NCBI GenBank assembly: GCA_937910695.1
Contig: CALEMW010000170.1
Span: 1-40,349 of the forward strand
Source of the DNA: an uncultured bacterium
Lineage (GTDB): Bacteria; Krumholzibacteriota; Krumholzibacteriia; LZORAL124-64-63
Direction of reading: 5' to 3'
DNA: 40,349 nucleotides
Shown: positions 8,304 through 17,936 of the stretch, in pieces
Layout of the letters: every line of letters begins with the position of its first letter
Position numbering within the stretch: position 1 is the stretch's first letter
Notes under the pieces: generated by a model
Database searches by the model: none
What the model was told of the DNA's origin: nothing
The model's input: the letters and a program-made list of their open reading frames with translations, nothing else
Made by a program: the position numbers and the translations under genes

Positions 8304-10399
8304 CGGATCAGTACGACGGAGCCCGCGGCCGATCCGGTCGGGGTGCTCACTTTCAGCAGGTAACGGCCGCCCGGCGATGGGCGGCCGTCGTCGTTGCGGC
8401 CGTCCCAGGTCCACGACGTCGCTCCCACCGACAGCACGTCGATCGAGGTGCGGCGCAGCGTGCGGCCGCGTAGATCATGGACGGTGACGACGGCCGTAGC
8501 TCCGGCCTTGGCCCCCGACCAGGCCAGCGTGACGCCGCCGCGGGTGGGATTGGGCCCGAGTGAGATGATGGAAAGGATGGTGCCGGCCGGCGTGACGGTC
8601 ATCTCTACCGGAATGCGGCGATGGAATTCCAGGCCGGGATCGAGAACAGGGCTTTCAGCGGCATAGGTCAGCACGATCTCCGCGGTGTGGACCCCGAGGT
8701 CCAGATCTGCGGTGGCGGCGGTCACAGTCAGTGCGGTGGAGCCGCCCGCCGGAATCGTGCCGGAAGTAGGATCCAAGTCCAGCCAGACCGGAGACACACC
8801 ATCGGCTTCGATGTCCGCCGTCCAGACGAGGTCGGCGGCGCCCTCGGGGACCGACAGGTTCAGCGGGGTTGAACCTGCGGATCCTGTCACCAATTCGAGG
8901 CCGACAACCTGCTGCTCGATGGTCAGGGGCGGCGGGGCCACGATTTCCACAGTAAAGGCCCAGGCGACGTCGTCCTGATCGACGGAGGGGTTGGCCGTGA
9001 CGATGCCCATGCGGTCGACCTGGTCCAATGATACGGGCACGATGAAGACGGCATGGTTCTCATCGTCGAGAGGCAGGGGATGGAGGCTGCCGGTGCCGTC
9101 GCGGTGACGCACGGCGACCACGGCGCCGACGGCGCTTCCGGCCTCGCCGTCGAACGTCAACTGCAGCCAGCCGGTTTCGGGAAGCCCGGCCACGAAGGTG
9201 TGCTTCGCGGCGAGGTGGTCGACGGTTCCCTGGCGGGTCGTCGGAAACAGGGCCACGACGCCGATCACCGGCACCGCCGGGTAGTCTGCAGCGTCGGCGT
9301 AGCCAAGGTTCGTCACGGCGCGGTTGCCGCACAGGAAGTTCCAGCCGGAGAATATCGGGAAGCCCTCTTCGAGGCTCGAACCGCGGGACTGCAGCAGGAC
9401 GTCGTAGCTCGTGAGCATGGCTTCGGTCGAATGGCGGCGGCGACGCTCCCACAACTCCTGAATGAACTCCACGCCCCACGTTTCGCTCATCCAGATCTCC
9501 CACAGCATCTCCTCATATAAGCCGGAGACTTCATCGCGGTCGTCCAGAGGGATGTGCGGGTGGCTGAGGCAGCTCGGCCCTACCGACCCGCCGCCCAGGT
9601 AGCGCCGGTAGTCGTTCTCGTGGTCGAAGACGATGTCCTGGCTCCAGGTGGCGTCGAGCTCCACCCAGTCGCCTTCGCTCCAACCAGAAGTGGCGGCCTG
9701 GGACGCGTGTTTGAATTCGTGGCAGCACACCATGCGTGCAATGTCGTCGGGGGTGACGTCGGGGAGTTGGATGCTCCATGACAATCCCTCGAGGTTGTTG
9801 AGGATGGCGATGCGGGTGGCGTTCTCGGGCCCCAGGATGCCGGTGGTGTAGCCGAGGGCGCCGTCCATGTTTTCGAACGTCACTTCGTAATAGAGGCCGG
9901 AATGAATGGCCGCCGAAAAACCGTGCCTGTCTACCAAGGCGGCCCAGGACGAGTCCATGTAGGCGGCGCAATTCTCCACGAAGTCAGGAACGCCGTTGGG
10001 TGGGAATATGTCGGCGCCGGGGACTTCGGCATCGCCGGACGTCTCGTAGGACAGACGGAAATGTCCGGCAGGGCTGATGTACTCCCTCAGTATCTTGCCG
10101 GCCTGCGGCCTGGGCAGCAGGCCGTCGAGGGCGGCGATCTGGGCGGTGGTCATGTGCGGTCGCAGCGCCTCGGCGCGCAGCAGGACGGGGGTGGCGCAGG
10201 GCAGGAGCGGGGCGCCGGCCACGCGGTAGCGTTCGGGAAGCTGTTCGGCGGCGAAGACGTAGCGCAATTCGTGGAGCGAGGCTTCGGCCGGCGTCAACAG
10301 GCCCGCGTCGCGGTCGGCGGCAATGAGGTCGAGGACCGGATGAGAGGAGGCAGCGGCGGCGGCGAGCAACAGCAGGATGGTCACGAAGACGCGGCGCAT
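8300..10399 (-). CDS. Secreted putative zinc metalloprotease (MXAN_6640-like) with FlgD-like C-terminal domain
   Basis: The protein has 699 residues with a signal peptide (MRRVFVTILLLLAAAAASS). A zinc-type HExxH motif is visible as CCHEFKHASQ (H227 to H231), followed by GWSEGDWVELDATW, in which a downstream Glu could be the third ligand. This arrangement resembles the group annotated as MXAN_6640 family putative metalloproteases. An Ig/BACON-like region (about 530-600) precedes a C-terminal FlgD-like sorting domain with LGPNPTRGGVTLAW, VHDLRGRTLRR and RNDDGRPSPGGRYLLKV. The start is set by GAGGAG just upstream of the ATG at 10399; a 15-residue longer reading would displace the signal peptide. 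It lies 64 bases downstream of addA on the same strand and may be read through from that operon. Confidence 0.82.
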   Translation of the reverse strand: MRRVFVTILLLLAAAAASSHPVLDLIAADRDAGLLTPAEASLHELRYVFAAEQLPERYRVAGAPLLPCATPVLLRAEALRPHMTTAQIAALDGLLPRPQAGKILREYISPAGHFRLSYETSGDAEVPGADIFPPNGVPDFVENCAAYMDSSWAALVDRHGFSAAIHSGLYYEVTFENMDGALGYTTGILGPENATRIAILNNLEGLSWSIQLPDVTPDDIARMVCCHEFKHASQAATSGWSEGDWVELDATWSQDIVFDHENDYRRYLGGGSVGPSCLSHPHIPLDDRDEVSGLYEEMLWEIWMSETWGVEFIQELWERRRRHSTEAMLTSYDVLLQSRGSSLEEGFPIFSGWNFLCGNRAVTNLGYADAADYPAVPVIGVVALFPTTRQGTVDHLAAKHTFVAGLPETGWLQLTFDGEAGSAVGAVVAVRHRDGTGSLHPLPLDDENHAVFIVPVSLDQVDRMGIVTANPSVDQDDVAWAFTVEIVAPPPLTIEQQVVGLELVTGSAGSTPLNLSVPEGAADLVWTADIEADGVSPVWLDLDPTSGTIPAGGSTALTVTAATADLDLGVHTAEIVLTYAAESPVLDPGLEFHRRIPVEMTVTPAGTILSIISLGPNPTRGGVTLAWSGAKAGATAVVTVHDLRGRTLRRTSIDVLSVGATSWTWDGRNDDGRPSPGGRYLLKVSTPTGSAAGSVVLIR

Positions 10400-10463
10400 G
10401 GAAGCTCCTCGAGGGCGTGGGAGGGGGACGGGCGTCCTGGACATAGTAAGGACGCCGCAGGGC

Positions 10464-13400
10464 TCAGGCCAATGTTTCGGTGTATCCGGGGCCGTGGTCG
10501 CCTGCGAGATGGGTGAACATCAGCACGGCGGTCACCGGACGTCCCGGGTAGGCTGCAGCGAGGGCGTCGCGGTAGGCGTTCATCTGGGGACGGTAGTGGG
10601 CCACGAGGGCGGGGATGTCGCACCGTTGGACCCGGTTGGACTTGTAGTCGACGACGGTGATGCGGTCGGGGGCGATCAGCAGACGATCGATGACGCCCTG
10701 CATGCGGGTTTCGACGCCGTTGCCGGGTAGACGATGCAGGACGGGGGCTTCGCACAAAGCCGTCACATCGGCGCCGGGGCGGAAGATCGGGTCGTGGACC
10801 GGGTTCTCGAAGACGGCTCGGGCTTCGGCCCATTCTTCGCCGTCGCCGGGGGGCATCGAGCCCAGTTCGGCGGCGCGCTGGAGCCAGAGATGGATGCGGG
10901 TGCCGCGGTCGGCGGCGGACCGGGTCGAGTCGTCGTCGAGGCGCTGGTCCTGAGATGATTCGACCGGGAGCGAGGGTTCGACGGGCGGAGCGTTGCTCGA
11001 GGGGTGGACCACGGTCAGGCGCGGCTTGGAGGGCGGGGGGCACCAGTGCACCAGAGGTTCTTGTGGGACGGGTTCGAGGGTGTCGCGGCGTACGTCGACC
11101 GAAGCGGCTTCGCCGGCAGAAACCGCGGGCCAATCTTCTATAGGCTGTCCCGAGTCGACCAGCCATTTGTAATGGCTGGGTTTGTCGGAATCCTGATACG
11201 GCTCGACTCCTAGCACTTCCAGCTCATCGCAGGCGCGGGTCATGGCTACGTAGAGCAGGTTGGCCTGCTCGCAGAGTCGAGTCCGCACAGCGGCGGCCGC
11301 AGCGGTCGACAGAGTGGTCGCGGCGAGTTCGGCGGGTGGGTGTCGATGCTCCTTGCGGAGCCCCGAGACCAGTGGTCCACGGTGTTCCCCGAGCTGCAGC
11401 GAAGTGGGCGCTTCCTTCAGAGGCGAACCGGTATCGAGGATCAGGACATAGCGCGCCTGAAGGCCCTTGGCGCCGTGGATGGTCATCATGCGCACACGGC
11501 CTTCTGCGCCTTCGGGTAGGGTGCCTTCCTCCTGGTCCTGTTCCACGGCCGCCCGTTCGATCTCGGCAATGAAGCTGCGCAGCGAAGGGAAGGGGCCGGC
11601 GTCGTGGGCGAGGGCGAGGTCGTGGAGGCGCAGCAGGTTGTAGCGGGCCTGTTCGTCCATCACAGCGGAGAAGCGGGTGAGTGCCTCGGCTTCGCGGAAG
11701 ATGCGGCGCAGCAGATCGTGGCTGGAGTCGAGATCGACGTGACTGAGCCAGGAGCTCAACAAGGACGCCGCCCAGCCTTCGCTACCCGAGGTCGCCTGCC
11801 GCAGACGGCGCCAGAGTCCGCCGCGGGATTTTCGGACCGACAGGAGTGTCTGCAGGGTCCGTTCGTCGAAGCGGATCAAAGGGGACCGCAGCACTGTCGC
11901 CAAGGCGACGTCGTCGGAAGGAAAGACGAGCCAGCGCAGCAAGGCCAGGATGTCCTGGACCTCGCGACTGCGGGCCAGAGCGCCGCGCCCCGCGGGAACG
12001 AAAGGAATACCGGCTTCACGGAAGGCGCGCTCATAAGGAGCCAGGTGCGTACGCGTGCGGCTGAGTATGAGGATGTCCCTGAAGGTGACGTCGTCTCGTG
12101 AAGCGACGATCGTCTGTACCATGGACGTAATCCTGGCGGCACAGGCTTCGTGAGGGTCTGCGTCGTCACTGCGAAGTTCGAGAGGACGGCAGGTGACGCG
12201 GCCGGGGGCGTCGTCTCGATACCGCAGCTGTGCCGCCGCCGCCACTTCTTCTGGGGAGGGGAGAAGGTCGGCGAGGGGCGGCGTGCCGAACCGTTCGCCC
12301 ACGGTTTCGACCACGGCGCTCAGGCTACGGAAGTTGGTGGGCAGGGTGAGCACCGGATCGATTCCAGAGGCTTCGGCAATCGTCTCGGCGGCCTCGCTGA
12401 ACAGCGCCGGGCACGCTCCGCGGAACCCGTAGATGGACTGCTTCACGTCGCCTACCAGGAACACGGTTCGGGGTTTTCCCTCTTCGGTATCGGCGGCGAG
12501 GAACTCCTGCACGAAGGGCTCGATGATCTCCCACTGGTTGTGGTTGGTGTCCTGGAACTCGTCCACCAACAGATGATCGATCCGGGCGTCCATGCGGTAC
12601 TGGATCCAGGGACCCAGATCTTGGTCGTGAACCAGATGCCAGGCGCGGCGCTCCAGGTCGTGGAAGTCGAGGCAGCGGTCGCGACGCTTCAGTCCGTCGT
12701 AGATGTCCAGGGCGCGCAACCCGAAACGGAGACGGTCGACGTTGGAATGCAGGAGATCCACGAGATCGCCCAGGGCGCAGACCCGTGCGATCGGCACAGC
12801 GGCTTCGGCGAAAGCGGCGTGGCGCTCTTCCTTGGTGGCCTTGCTGCCGGCACCGCCGCACTTGACCTTGAGTCCGCTCGGGGATTGGTCGGCGGTGAAG
12901 ACCGCTTTACGCAGAGAGCGGAGCACTTCGGAGGTCGTACCGCCTCCGCGCAGGGTGTCGGCCAAGGCTGCGGCCTCGCCGACACGTTGGGCCACATAGG
13001 CGACCAGAGCCTTGCTGGCGGGGGGGGCTTCGGCCTCGAGCACGTCCGGCAGCAGATCCAGATAGTGGGCGACGGCGTCGAGGATCTGGTCACGAATCGC
13101 GTCTCCGTCGATGATGTCGCAGCCGGCCAGGGGCGTGCCTGTGAACAGCACACGGGTCAGATCATGTTCGAGTCCGGGCAACAGGTCGGTTCGCACAAGG
13201 TTCGGATCGGGACGTCCTGCGATCCGGTCGCACCAGTGGTCGAGGGCCAGACGGTCGTTGAGGAACGAGTTGAGCGACGAGCGTCCGGCCTTCGGCGTGG
13301 GGCCGAGGCGGGTGAATGCGGCGCGGTCATGATCGTCGTCGGCGATGGTGCGCTCAAGGCGGTCGAGGGCTTCGTTCCACAGTTCGTCGGTGTGTTCAAG

Positions 13401-13892
13401 AATACGGAAGCCCGGGTCGACTCCCGCCAGATCGGCAAATCTTGAGAGCAGGGACTGGCAGAAGGTGTGGATCGTTCCCACCTGTACGCCGGCGGGGTCT
13501 TCGAGGACCTCCTCCACGAGACGTCGGGCGCGGTTGATGTGGTGGTCTTCGGGGGCTCGGCCCAGCAGCTTGGTGAGGCTGCGGCGCAGATCCTCGAGTC
13601 CGTCGTCGTCGACGTGGAAACGCACAACCTCTTCTGTCAGCCGCCGGCGGATCTCCACCGCAGCTTTGCGGGTGAAGGTCATCGCAGCGACGCTCTTCAA
13701 GGGCGCCCCGTCGATCAGAAGACGCAGCAGGCGATCGACCAGCACCTTGGTCTTGCCCGATCCGGCCGAGGCCCGCAGAACGACATGACGCTTGGGGTCG
13801 GCTCCCATCTGCTGGATGTCACCGGCGAGTCGCGAAGCTAAATTGCGCTCGTCTGCGTCAGGGGACGGTGTCGGCGTCGTGTCTCGGGTCAT
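10464..13892 (-). CDS. addA: AddA-type UvrD/Rep helicase-nuclease
   Basis: The protein has 1142 residues. This is the helicase subunit of a two-protein break-resection enzyme, which unwinds and degrades DNA ends to load recombinase. Motifs in order are ASAGSGKTK (Walker A, K47), VDEFQDTNHNQW (Walker B), VKQSIYGFRGA (III), LPTNFRS (IV), MTIHGAKGLQ (V) and NLLYVAMTRACDELE (VI). The C-terminus carries a RecB-like PD-(D/E)XK nuclease with ITVVDYKSN and HYRPQMNAYRDAL. The start at 13892 overlaps the addB stop by ATGA and has GAGAGG upstream. A 16-residue longer reading would run further into addB. Adjacent addB confirms the identification; a lone UvrD is excluded by the nuclease domain. Confidence 0.95.
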   Translation of the reverse strand: MTRDTTPTPSPDADERNLASRLAGDIQQMGADPKRHVVLRASAGSGKTKVLVDRLLRLLIDGAPLKSVAAMTFTRKAAVEIRRRLTEEVVRFHVDDDGLEDLRRSLTKLLGRAPEDHHINRARRLVEEVLEDPAGVQVGTIHTFCQSLLSRFADLAGVDPGFRILEHTDELWNEALDRLERTIADDDHDRAAFTRLGPTPKAGRSSLNSFLNDRLALDHWCDRIAGRPDPNLVRTDLLPGLEHDLTRVLFTGTPLAGCDIIDGDAIRDQILDAVAHYLDLLPDVLEAEAPPASKALVAYVAQRVGEAAALADTLRGGGTTSEVLRSLRKAVFTADQSPSGLKVKCGGAGSKATKEERHAAFAEAAVPIARVCALGDLVDLLHSNVDRLRFGLRALDIYDGLKRRDRCLDFHDLERRAWHLVHDQDLGPWIQYRMDARIDHLLVDEFQDTNHNQWEIIEPFVQEFLAADTEEGKPRTVFLVGDVKQSIYGFRGACPALFSEAAETIAEASGIDPVLTLPTNFRSLSAVVETVGERFGTPPLADLLPSPEEVAAAAQLRYRDDAPGRVTCRPLELRSDDADPHEACAARITSMVQTIVASRDDVTFRDILILSRTRTHLAPYERAFREAGIPFVPAGRGALARSREVQDILALLRWLVFPSDDVALATVLRSPLIRFDERTLQTLLSVRKSRGGLWRRLRQATSGSEGWAASLLSSWLSHVDLDSSHDLLRRIFREAEALTRFSAVMDEQARYNLLRLHDLALAHDAGPFPSLRSFIAEIERAAVEQDQEEGTLPEGAEGRVRMMTIHGAKGLQARYVLILDTGSPLKEAPTSLQLGEHRGPLVSGLRKEHRHPPAELAATTLSTAAAAAVRTRLCEQANLLYVAMTRACDELEVLGVEPYQDSDKPSHYKWLVDSGQPIEDWPAVSAGEAASVDVRRDTLEPVPQEPLVHWCPPPSKPRLTVVHPSSNAPPVEPSLPVESSQDQRLDDDSTRSAADRGTRIHLWLQRAAELGSMPPGDGEEWAEARAVFENPVHDPIFRPGADVTALCEAPVLHRLPGNGVETRMQGVIDRLLIAPDRITVVDYKSNRVQRCDIPALVAHYRPQMNAYRDALAAAYPGRPVTAVLMFTHLAGDHGPGYTETLA

Positions 13893-16804
13893 AAGATCAC
13901 CACCTCTCTGTGTGAGAGGTCGCGCTCGTCGAGGCGGCATACGCCGCGCAGGTGACAGAAGCGACAGGGGACAGGCTCACGGATCGCCCTGGAGTCAGGG
14001 ACCAGAGGGAAAGTCCCTTCGGCGCGGATCATGGCTCGGGCCGTCACGACGATGGTTTCGGCATCTCGTTGGAGCTGGTCGAGGGGGAGGAGTTGCTTGA
14101 AACCGGGGTCGTCGTTCCTCAGGGCGTAGTAGGCACCGCCTGCGATGACCGGTTGGTCGGGCAGACCCGGCAGGCCGCCCAGGATGACGGCCAGGGCGTA
14201 GGCCGCAAGCTGAAGGTCCTTTCCCTCGGCCACGTCCTTGTTCGTGGGCGGCGTGCCTGTCTTGTAGTCGATGACGGCACAGTGTGGGCTGCCGTCGCGG
14301 GCGGCGTCGATGCGATCGATGCGGCCGTGCAGGGGGATGGCGCGCTCATCGTCTTCCAGGCCGCAGTCATGTCCGAGCCAATCGGCCACCTCGCCCAAGG
14401 GGATGTCGAACGAGGCTTCGACGGCGGCGGGCCGCCAGAGCGCGAGGCGTCGGTGTTCGAATTCCAGCAGGGCGTCGGCGCCGGCCAGAAACGAGGCCTC
14501 CCAGATACGGCGCTGAGGAAGTTCTCCGGCATGGTGGGTGAAGCGTTCATCGGCGATCCGAACGAGCAACGCCTTGGCCTCGTCGAGTCGGCCGGCGACG
14601 AGGGCGGCGATGCCCGGGCCGACGGGATCCAGGAACGACGCCATGCAGTCGTGCACGATGGTGCCCTGGTCGCGGCTCTCGAGGGCTTCTTTGATGTCGT
14701 CTTCCTCGCCGAGGCCGAACCCTTTTTCCATGAGCCAGCGGTAGGGGCAGTTGCGGTAAGTTGTCAAAGCGCTGGGACTGATCGAACGGATCGGACGGGT
14801 CGGGGCTTCGACCGAGGGAGCTTCGTCGCCGATGCGCGTGGCCGGTGCGGTCGTCGGCGCTTCCGGATCGGGTGTCCGTCGGTAGAGCAGCGGTGGTCCT
14901 GCGAACTCCGTGAGACCGCGGCCGGCCAGCATCAGCCTCTGCAGGAACGGTGAGGGAAGGGTGGGTTGACCGTCCACGTCGCCGGGCCAGGTCAGAACCA
15001 CGTCGCGGCCCGCATGGAGAAGACGTGCGAACAGCTCCGCCTGCTGCCCCACAGTCCGGCGCCAGTCGGGCAGTCCGGCCGACTCGCGCCAGGCTCGACC
15101 CAGATACAGGGGCCGGCCGACGCGGCCGGGTACGCGGTCTTCCGTCATACCGCCGAGCACAAGAAGATCGAATGTTTCGAGGCGGGCCTCAAGCAGTCCG
15201 GTGACCTGAACCGGGAGATTCTCGGCGCGATGGGGACGTACGGTTTCAGCGCCCAGAAGACGTGTGAGCATCGAGGCGGCTTCGACGAGGGTCATCTCAG
15301 GCGCCGAGGCAGCCGCCTTGGCCATGGCGTCGAGGAGCTGGGCGAGGGCCCGCGGTTCGGCATCGGCGCCGGCGTCGTCGACGGCGGGCAACGGATGCTC
15401 CGGCGCCGCTCGATTCCAGGCTGACTCCAGAGCGGACAGGATGTCGGTCAAGCCGTGGGAGCCTTCGGCAACGCTGAACAACGGTTCGAGGGCGAGGTCG
15501 AGGTCGTCAACGAGTTCGGTCATCTCGGGGTCGGCGCCGGGTATGGCTCTGGACAGTGCGGCATCCCGTTCCTCAGCCCGGACACGGTAGCCCGCCAGGG
15601 ATCCTGGAGCCGTACGTCCCCGCAGCAAGTCCTGTTCGAAGCTTCTGGTCCGACCTTTGTGTCTGCCGATGTCGCGGCCGAAGGTCGCCAGAGGATGGGT
15701 CAACAGCTCCAGAAGAGGTTCGTGAGCCGGTCCCGTGACGGCGCACCGCACCAACAGCCAGACCAGTCTGCCCGAGGGCGTCGTCGATAACGGCACGCCG
15801 CCGCTGTCGTCCAGGTCGAGGCCGGTGTCGCGGAGCTGGGCGACGACGCGGCGAGCCAGGGATTGGTCGCTGGTGGCGATGCCGATGCTCAGGTCAGGCT
15901 CGCGATCGAGATGTTCGACCACGAGTGCCGCGATGCGGCGGCTTTCGTGTTCGGGGTCGGAGCAGGAGATCAGACTCAATGTCCCGGATCGCTGTTCTTG
16001 AGGGGTAGATGTCGAGTTCGCCGCGATATCAAGAGCCAGCTCGGTCACCACGGTGCGTGGCGGCGACGCAGGGTGCAGGGGCGAGTCTTCATCGCTGAAA
16101 GTCGAGAGGAAATCGGAGGCGGCGCCCGCGTCGGCAGTGTCGGAAAGGGCCAGTATCGTCTGCGTCGATCGGTTCGCAGCGGCCCGCAGCAGCCGGGCCC
16201 GCAAGGGCGGCAGATCGACGAATCCAGCGATCCAGAGAGAAGCAAGCGGGCGCCCAGGCCACGACGAACCCGTTTCCACGGCCTGAGTTACCGACATTTC
16301 TGCGTCCACGTCGTCCCACGGGATCAAGGGGCGATAGAGAGCCCATGCGTCGCGAACATGGTCCACGTCGTCCATGAGCAGGTCGGCCGTACCGGAGGTG
16401 GCCGGATCAGCAGGGTCGAGATCGTGACGGCGCATTTCGTCGAACAGGGACACGAACTCCACGGCCAGTCCCGGCGCCGACTCCTGAGCATTTTCGAGCC
16501 AAGGCAGAACCACGAGGCGCCGCGCCAGCCATTCCGAACGGAGCGCGGCGGGGAAGGGCTGCCGATCGAAGCCCAGCCGTGCGGCGAGATCGCGGATCAG
16601 CAGACCCGGCGTGACGATCTCGGGCAGCAGGAGGGCCTCGCGGCCTGAGGCGTCGAGCAGTTCGTGGCGCAGAGTGCGGACGGCGCGGGTCGAAGGCAAC
16701 AAGACCGTGGCGCGGGGCAGCCCATCACTTTCGCGTTCCAGGAGTTCGGCCGCAAGAGTCCGCAGAAAGGGCTGATCGAAGGGGATGCGCAGCAGTTCAG
16801 TCAA
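13889..16804 (-). CDS. addB: AddB-type nuclease/scaffold subunit
   Basis: The protein has 971 residues and is the partner of AddA. The N-terminus (PFDQPFLRTLA, VLLPSTRAVRTLRHELL) matches the helicase-like domain of AddB but has no Walker A, as in the alphaproteobacterial-type subunit, so it probably does not hydrolyse ATP. The C-terminal PD-(D/E)XK nuclease has CAVIDYKTGT and LQLAAYALAV. Cys residues in RNCPYRW and CRFCHLRGVC fit the four-Cys iron-sulfur staple of AddB nucleases. I prefer the TTG start at 16804 because AGGAGG sits 9 bases upstream, fused to the yitT stop (TGAGGAGG). GTG at 16831 would add nine residues but has no ribosome site. Stop-start coupling to both neighbours indicates one operon. 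Confidence 0.92.
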   Translation of the reverse strand: MTELLRIPFDQPFLRTLAAELLERESDGLPRATVLLPSTRAVRTLRHELLDASGREALLLPEIVTPGLLIRDLAARLGFDRQPFPAALRSEWLARRLVVLPWLENAQESAPGLAVEFVSLFDEMRRHDLDPADPATSGTADLLMDDVDHVRDAWALYRPLIPWDDVDAEMSVTQAVETGSSWPGRPLASLWIAGFVDLPPLRARLLRAAANRSTQTILALSDTADAGAASDFLSTFSDEDSPLHPASPPRTVVTELALDIAANSTSTPQEQRSGTLSLISCSDPEHESRRIAALVVEHLDREPDLSIGIATSDQSLARRVVAQLRDTGLDLDDSGGVPLSTTPSGRLVWLLVRCAVTGPAHEPLLELLTHPLATFGRDIGRHKGRTRSFEQDLLRGRTAPGSLAGYRVRAEERDAALSRAIPGADPEMTELVDDLDLALEPLFSVAEGSHGLTDILSALESAWNRAAPEHPLPAVDDAGADAEPRALAQLLDAMAKAAASAPEMTLVEAASMLTRLLGAETVRPHRAENLPVQVTGLLEARLETFDLLVLGGMTEDRVPGRVGRPLYLGRAWRESAGLPDWRRTVGQQAELFARLLHAGRDVVLTWPGDVDGQPTLPSPFLQRLMLAGRGLTEFAGPPLLYRRTPDPEAPTTAPATRIGDEAPSVEAPTRPIRSISPSALTTYRNCPYRWLMEKGFGLGEEDDIKEALESRDQGTIVHDCMASFLDPVGPGIAALVAGRLDEAKALLVRIADERFTHHAGELPQRRIWEASFLAGADALLEFEHRRLALWRPAAVEASFDIPLGEVADWLGHDCGLEDDERAIPLHGRIDRIDAARDGSPHCAVIDYKTGTPPTNKDVAEGKDLQLAAYALAVILGGLPGLPDQPVIAGGAYYALRNDDPGFKQLLPLDQLQRDAETIVVTARAMIRAEGTFPLVPDSRAIREPVPCRFCHLRGVCRLDERDLSHREVVIL

Positions 16805-16818
16805 GCGCTCGCGCCTCC

Positions 16819-17703
16819 TCAACTCCGCCACGGCATGGGATACCCGCCGCGCACTTCCTGCGGCGATGAAATCACAACGAAGGCGTGGGGATCGATTTCC
16901 TCCACCCGCATCTTCAGCCGGTGGGCCTCGTGGCGCTGGACGACCACGTAGAGCACCTTGCGCGGTTCGCCCGTGAAGCCGCCGGTGCCTTCAAGCACCG
17001 TCACGCCGCGCACGAGATTCTGCATGATCGAGGCGGCGATCTCCTCGTGTTTCTCGCTGATGATCACGGCCTGGCGTGAGGCGGCGAGACCGTGCAGTAC
17101 GGCGTCGAGGGCCAGGGTCGTGGCCCAGGCCACAAGCAGGGCCACCATGGCGGGTTCGAGGCCGAACACCAGGCCCGCCAACGAGAGCACCACGACATTC
17201 ATCACGAGCATGGCCTGCCCCACGTCGACTCCCCACCACTTGTGGGCCATCTGGGCCAGGATGTCGACGCCGCCGGTGGTGCCCCGGCCGCGGAAGACCA
17301 TGGCCAGCCCCACGCCGTTGAGCAGGCCGCCGTAGAAGATGATCAGCAGCCGATCGCCGGTGGGCACGGTCAGCAGGGGAGCCAGAAGGTCCACGTAGAG
17401 GGAAAAGGAGACCACGCCCACCAAGGTGCGGATGAAGAACCGGGTACCTCCGATGTGCTTCCACCCCAGCCAGAGCACCGGCAGGTTGAGCACGAAGGTG
17501 ATCAGACCCACACCGCCGCCGAACAGGTGATGGGTCAGAACTCCCAGACCGGTCAAGCCGCCGGCCACGATGTTGTTGGGCACCAGGAAGAGATCCACGG
17601 ACAGGGCCATCAGCAGGGTCCCGGCGAGGATCTTGGCGTAATCGTAGGCGAGCGTACGGCGTGAACCCGCTCGGCCCGGCTTGATTTGAGTGTCGTTGAC
17701 CAT
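16819..17703 (-). CDS. YitT family membrane protein with DUF2179 domain
   Basis: The protein has 294 residues. Five or six hydrophobic segments fill the first 200 residues (for example ILAGTLLMALSVDLFLVP, LITFVLNLPVLWLGW, MLVMNVVVLSLAGLVFGL). The family hallmarks VPNNIVAGGLTGLGV and GRGTTGGVDILAQ are present. A cytoplasmic DUF2179 domain follows (AVIISEKHEEIAASIMQNL, RGVTVLEGTGGFTGE, VVVQRHEAHRLKMRVEEIDP). The transported substrate of this family is unknown. It is the first gene of the yitT-addB-addA unit, and its TGA stop contributes to the addB ribosome site. No functional link between a YitT protein and DNA resection is known to me. Confidence 0.92.
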   Translation of the reverse strand: MVNDTQIKPGRAGSRRTLAYDYAKILAGTLLMALSVDLFLVPNNIVAGGLTGLGVLTHHLFGGGVGLITFVLNLPVLWLGWKHIGGTRFFIRTLVGVVSFSLYVDLLAPLLTVPTGDRLLIIFYGGLLNGVGLAMVFRGRGTTGGVDILAQMAHKWWGVDVGQAMLVMNVVVLSLAGLVFGLEPAMVALLVAWATTLALDAVLHGLAASRQAVIISEKHEEIAASIMQNLVRGVTVLEGTGGFTGEPRKVLYVVVQRHEAHRLKMRVEEIDPHAFVVISSPQEVRGGYPMPWRS

Positions 17704-17742
17704 GATGCGATGGTAAGGGATCGCGCTCTCGACGCAAGGCGC

Positions 17743-17775
17743 AAAAAGAGGGGCCGCACCGTGCCGTGCGACCCC
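17743..17775 (-). terminator. Terminator downstream of the OmpA-family gene
   Basis: Read on the minus strand, GGGGTCGCAC (17775-17766) pairs with GTGCGGCCCC (17759-17750) with one wobble pair, followed by TCTTTTTG. It lies between the OmpA-family stop and the yitT start. Confidence 0.72.
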
Positions 17776-17857
17776 AACCCGTCCACATTCCTCGATCGAC
17801 CGGAGAACCCGCCCGGATCGTTCCGATCAATCCCGGGCTGTGGAACCGGGATCTTGT

Positions 17858-17890
17858 GCCGCCCCCCGCGGGCGAACGTCGGGGGGCGGC
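17858..17890. other. Long GC-rich hairpin without a U-run
   Basis: GCCGCCCCCCG (17858-17868) is perfectly complementary to CGGGGGGCGGC (17880-17890), giving an 11-bp stem with an 11-base loop. It lies 47 bases after the OmpA-family stop codon. There is no U-run on either side. It may protect the mRNA 3' end or act together with the terminator at 17743-17775. Confidence 0.55.
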
Positions 17891-17936
17891 GGCCAGAAGC
17901 GTTGCAACACCCGAGGTGTCGGATAAGCCCGTAGGC

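Noticed and set aside
12150-13445. Open frame of 431 codons on the plus strand within addA
   Set aside because: It lies opposite the helicase motifs of AddA, has no ribosome site and no recognisable domain.
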